Part shown: in pieces, positions 63,264 to 64,000 of the stretch
How positions within the stretch are numbered: position 1 is the first letter of the stretch
How the letters are laid out: every line of letters starts with the position of its first letter
NCBI GenBank assembly: GCA_027214255.1
Contig: JAPWHL010000014.1
Coordinates: 62,001 to 126,000, forward strand
DNA length: 64,000 nucleotides
DNA from: Roseovarius aestuarii
Lineage (GTDB): Bacteria > Pseudomonadota > Alphaproteobacteria > Rhodobacterales > Rhodobacteraceae
Reading direction: 5' to 3'
The notes under the pieces: generated by a model
Database searches by the model: none
What the model was told of the DNA's origin: nothing
Seen by the model: only the letters and a program-made list of their open reading frames with translations
Translations under genes and position numbers: made by a program

Positions 63264-64000
63264 ATGTTGACAGGTGATATGCTTAGAAGGTCGGCCGAGC
63301 GGTTTCCGAATAAGCCGGCCATTCTCTGGCAAGGGCAATCGCTCAGCTATAGCTCGCTTAACGAAGCGTCAAATCGGCTTGCCAATCGCCTGATCGACGA
63401 GGGGCTGACTAAGGGCGCTAAGGTTGGAATGCTATGCCGCAATCGCATAGAATACGGCATAGCGTTTTTTGGTGTCGCCCGATCTGGCTGTGTGATGGTT
63501 AATGTCTCGGTGCTCTACGCGCCAGACGAGTTGGCCTATGTTTTAGACAAGGCGGACGTGGAATTCTTGATCTTCGAGGACGTCTTTGCAGAAAAGGTAA
63601 AGGCAGTTCAGGGCAAACTGCCCAAGCTGCGTAAATTGGTGCGCATCAGCGGGGCAGGCGACGATGAAATGTTTGATGATTTTGTTGCCGCTGGATCAGT
63701 TTCCTATCCACAGATTGAGATCGCTGAAGATGACCCTTTCTGCATGACTTACACGGGTGGCACGACTGGCCGACCCAAAGGTGTGCTTTGCAGTCACCGC
63801 AATCGCAACATCACGGCCCATACAGTCATGGTCGAAGAGGCAATAGACGAGCGTGATGTGGTGGGCATTGTCACGCCGCTTTTTCACGTTGCGGCTCTTA
63901 ACATTATGTTCCAACCAGCGATCTTGGCTGGTGCGACCACTACATTCTTGACCAAGTGGACGGTTGCTGATTTTGCCGCGATGGCGAAAGAGACTAGCAT
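63264..64000 (+). CDS. Acyl-CoA synthetase / AMP-dependent ligase (partial, cut by window end)
   Basis: The first 245 residues or so are in the window and the frame runs off the right edge. The AMP-binding phosphate loop is present (MTYTGGTTGRPKGVLCSHRN), followed by VTPLFHVAALN, so it is an ANL-superfamily ligase forming acyl-AMP and then acyl-CoA. GGAGG lies eight bases upstream of ATG 63264; ATG 63216 in frame would add 16 residues. It is divergent from iclR by about 130 bases. It is probably the activating enzyme for the acid imported by the TRAP system, feeding the hydratase and dehydrogenase encoded nearby. Confidence 0.9.
   Translation, partial: MLTGDMLRRSAERFPNKPAILWQGQSLSYSSLNEASNRLANRLIDEGLTKGAKVGMLCRNRIEYGIAFFGVARSGCVMVNVSVLYAPDELAYVLDKADVEFLIFEDVFAEKVKAVQGKLPKLRKLVRISGAGDDEMFDDFVAAGSVSYPQIEIAEDDPFCMTYTGGTTGRPKGVLCSHRNRNITAHTVMVEEAIDERDVVGIVTPLFHVAALNIMFQPAILAGATTTFLTKWTVADFAAMAKETS

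Overview
The window looks like chromosomal DNA of a marine-type alphaproteobacterium, most likely the Roseobacter group of Rhodobacteraceae. This is inferred from gene content: PhaR, N-demethylase-type flavoproteins related to trimethylamine dehydrogenase (TMADH), a pyrrolysine-free MttB homologue, an Aap-type amino-acid transporter, a TRAP transporter, an AHL-synthase family gene, an RTX protein, and ABC importers for polyamine-like and peptide-like solutes. Genes are densely packed with many 4-base ATGA overlaps. I saw no insertion sequence, phage gene or CRISPR array.

Layout. 1-6 kb: phaR, a LysR regulator, two PLP aminotransferases (one closely resembling (R)-selective amine transaminases), and an XRE-cupin regulator divergent from gabT. 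6.6-16.5 kb: a PotDBCA-like ABC importer, a BetI-like TetR regulator, two tandem TMADH-like flavoproteins, a ferritin-like helical protein and a small exported CxxC protein. 16.6-21.7 kb: isopentenyl-diphosphate isomerase, a HAD protein, a TPP-riboswitch-controlled thiBPQ operon read leftward, and tRNA-Gly(GCC).

22-31 kb: a signalling island. It holds two histidine kinases, a single-domain receiver, an Hpt protein, three paralogous receiver proteins with degenerate GGDEF domains, and a LuxI-family synthase with all eight invariant residues but no LuxR in the window. 31-35 kb: a large RTX protein with a propeller-like N-terminus, a LamG-like domain and four 98-residue repeats. 35-38.6 kb: a TetR gene divergent from AhpD-like, GST and MFS genes, with a perfect 16-bp inverted-repeat operator candidate between them. 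39-43 kb: an Aap-like binding protein with a natural AapQ-AapM permease fusion and no ATPase, then a class V aminotransferase.

43.5-55.4 kb: a CocE/NonD hydrolase, a complete Dpp-like ABC importer and a BetI-like regulator run leftward. They are divergent from a third TMADH-like flavoprotein coupled to an MttB-family methyltransferase. I infer a catabolic unit that imports, hydrolyses and demethylates an unidentified N-methylated compound. 56-64 kb: a CoA-dependent catabolic cluster (enoyl-CoA hydratase/isomerase, TRAP transporter, atypical SDR, double-domain 3-hydroxyacyl-CoA dehydrogenase, IclR regulator, and an acyl-CoA ligase cut by the window end) for an unidentified organic acid.

The strongest candidates for something undescribed are the orphan AHL-synthase signalling island and the hydrolase/ABC/flavoprotein/MttB locus. 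Family assignments are from recognised motifs. Substrates are inferences.
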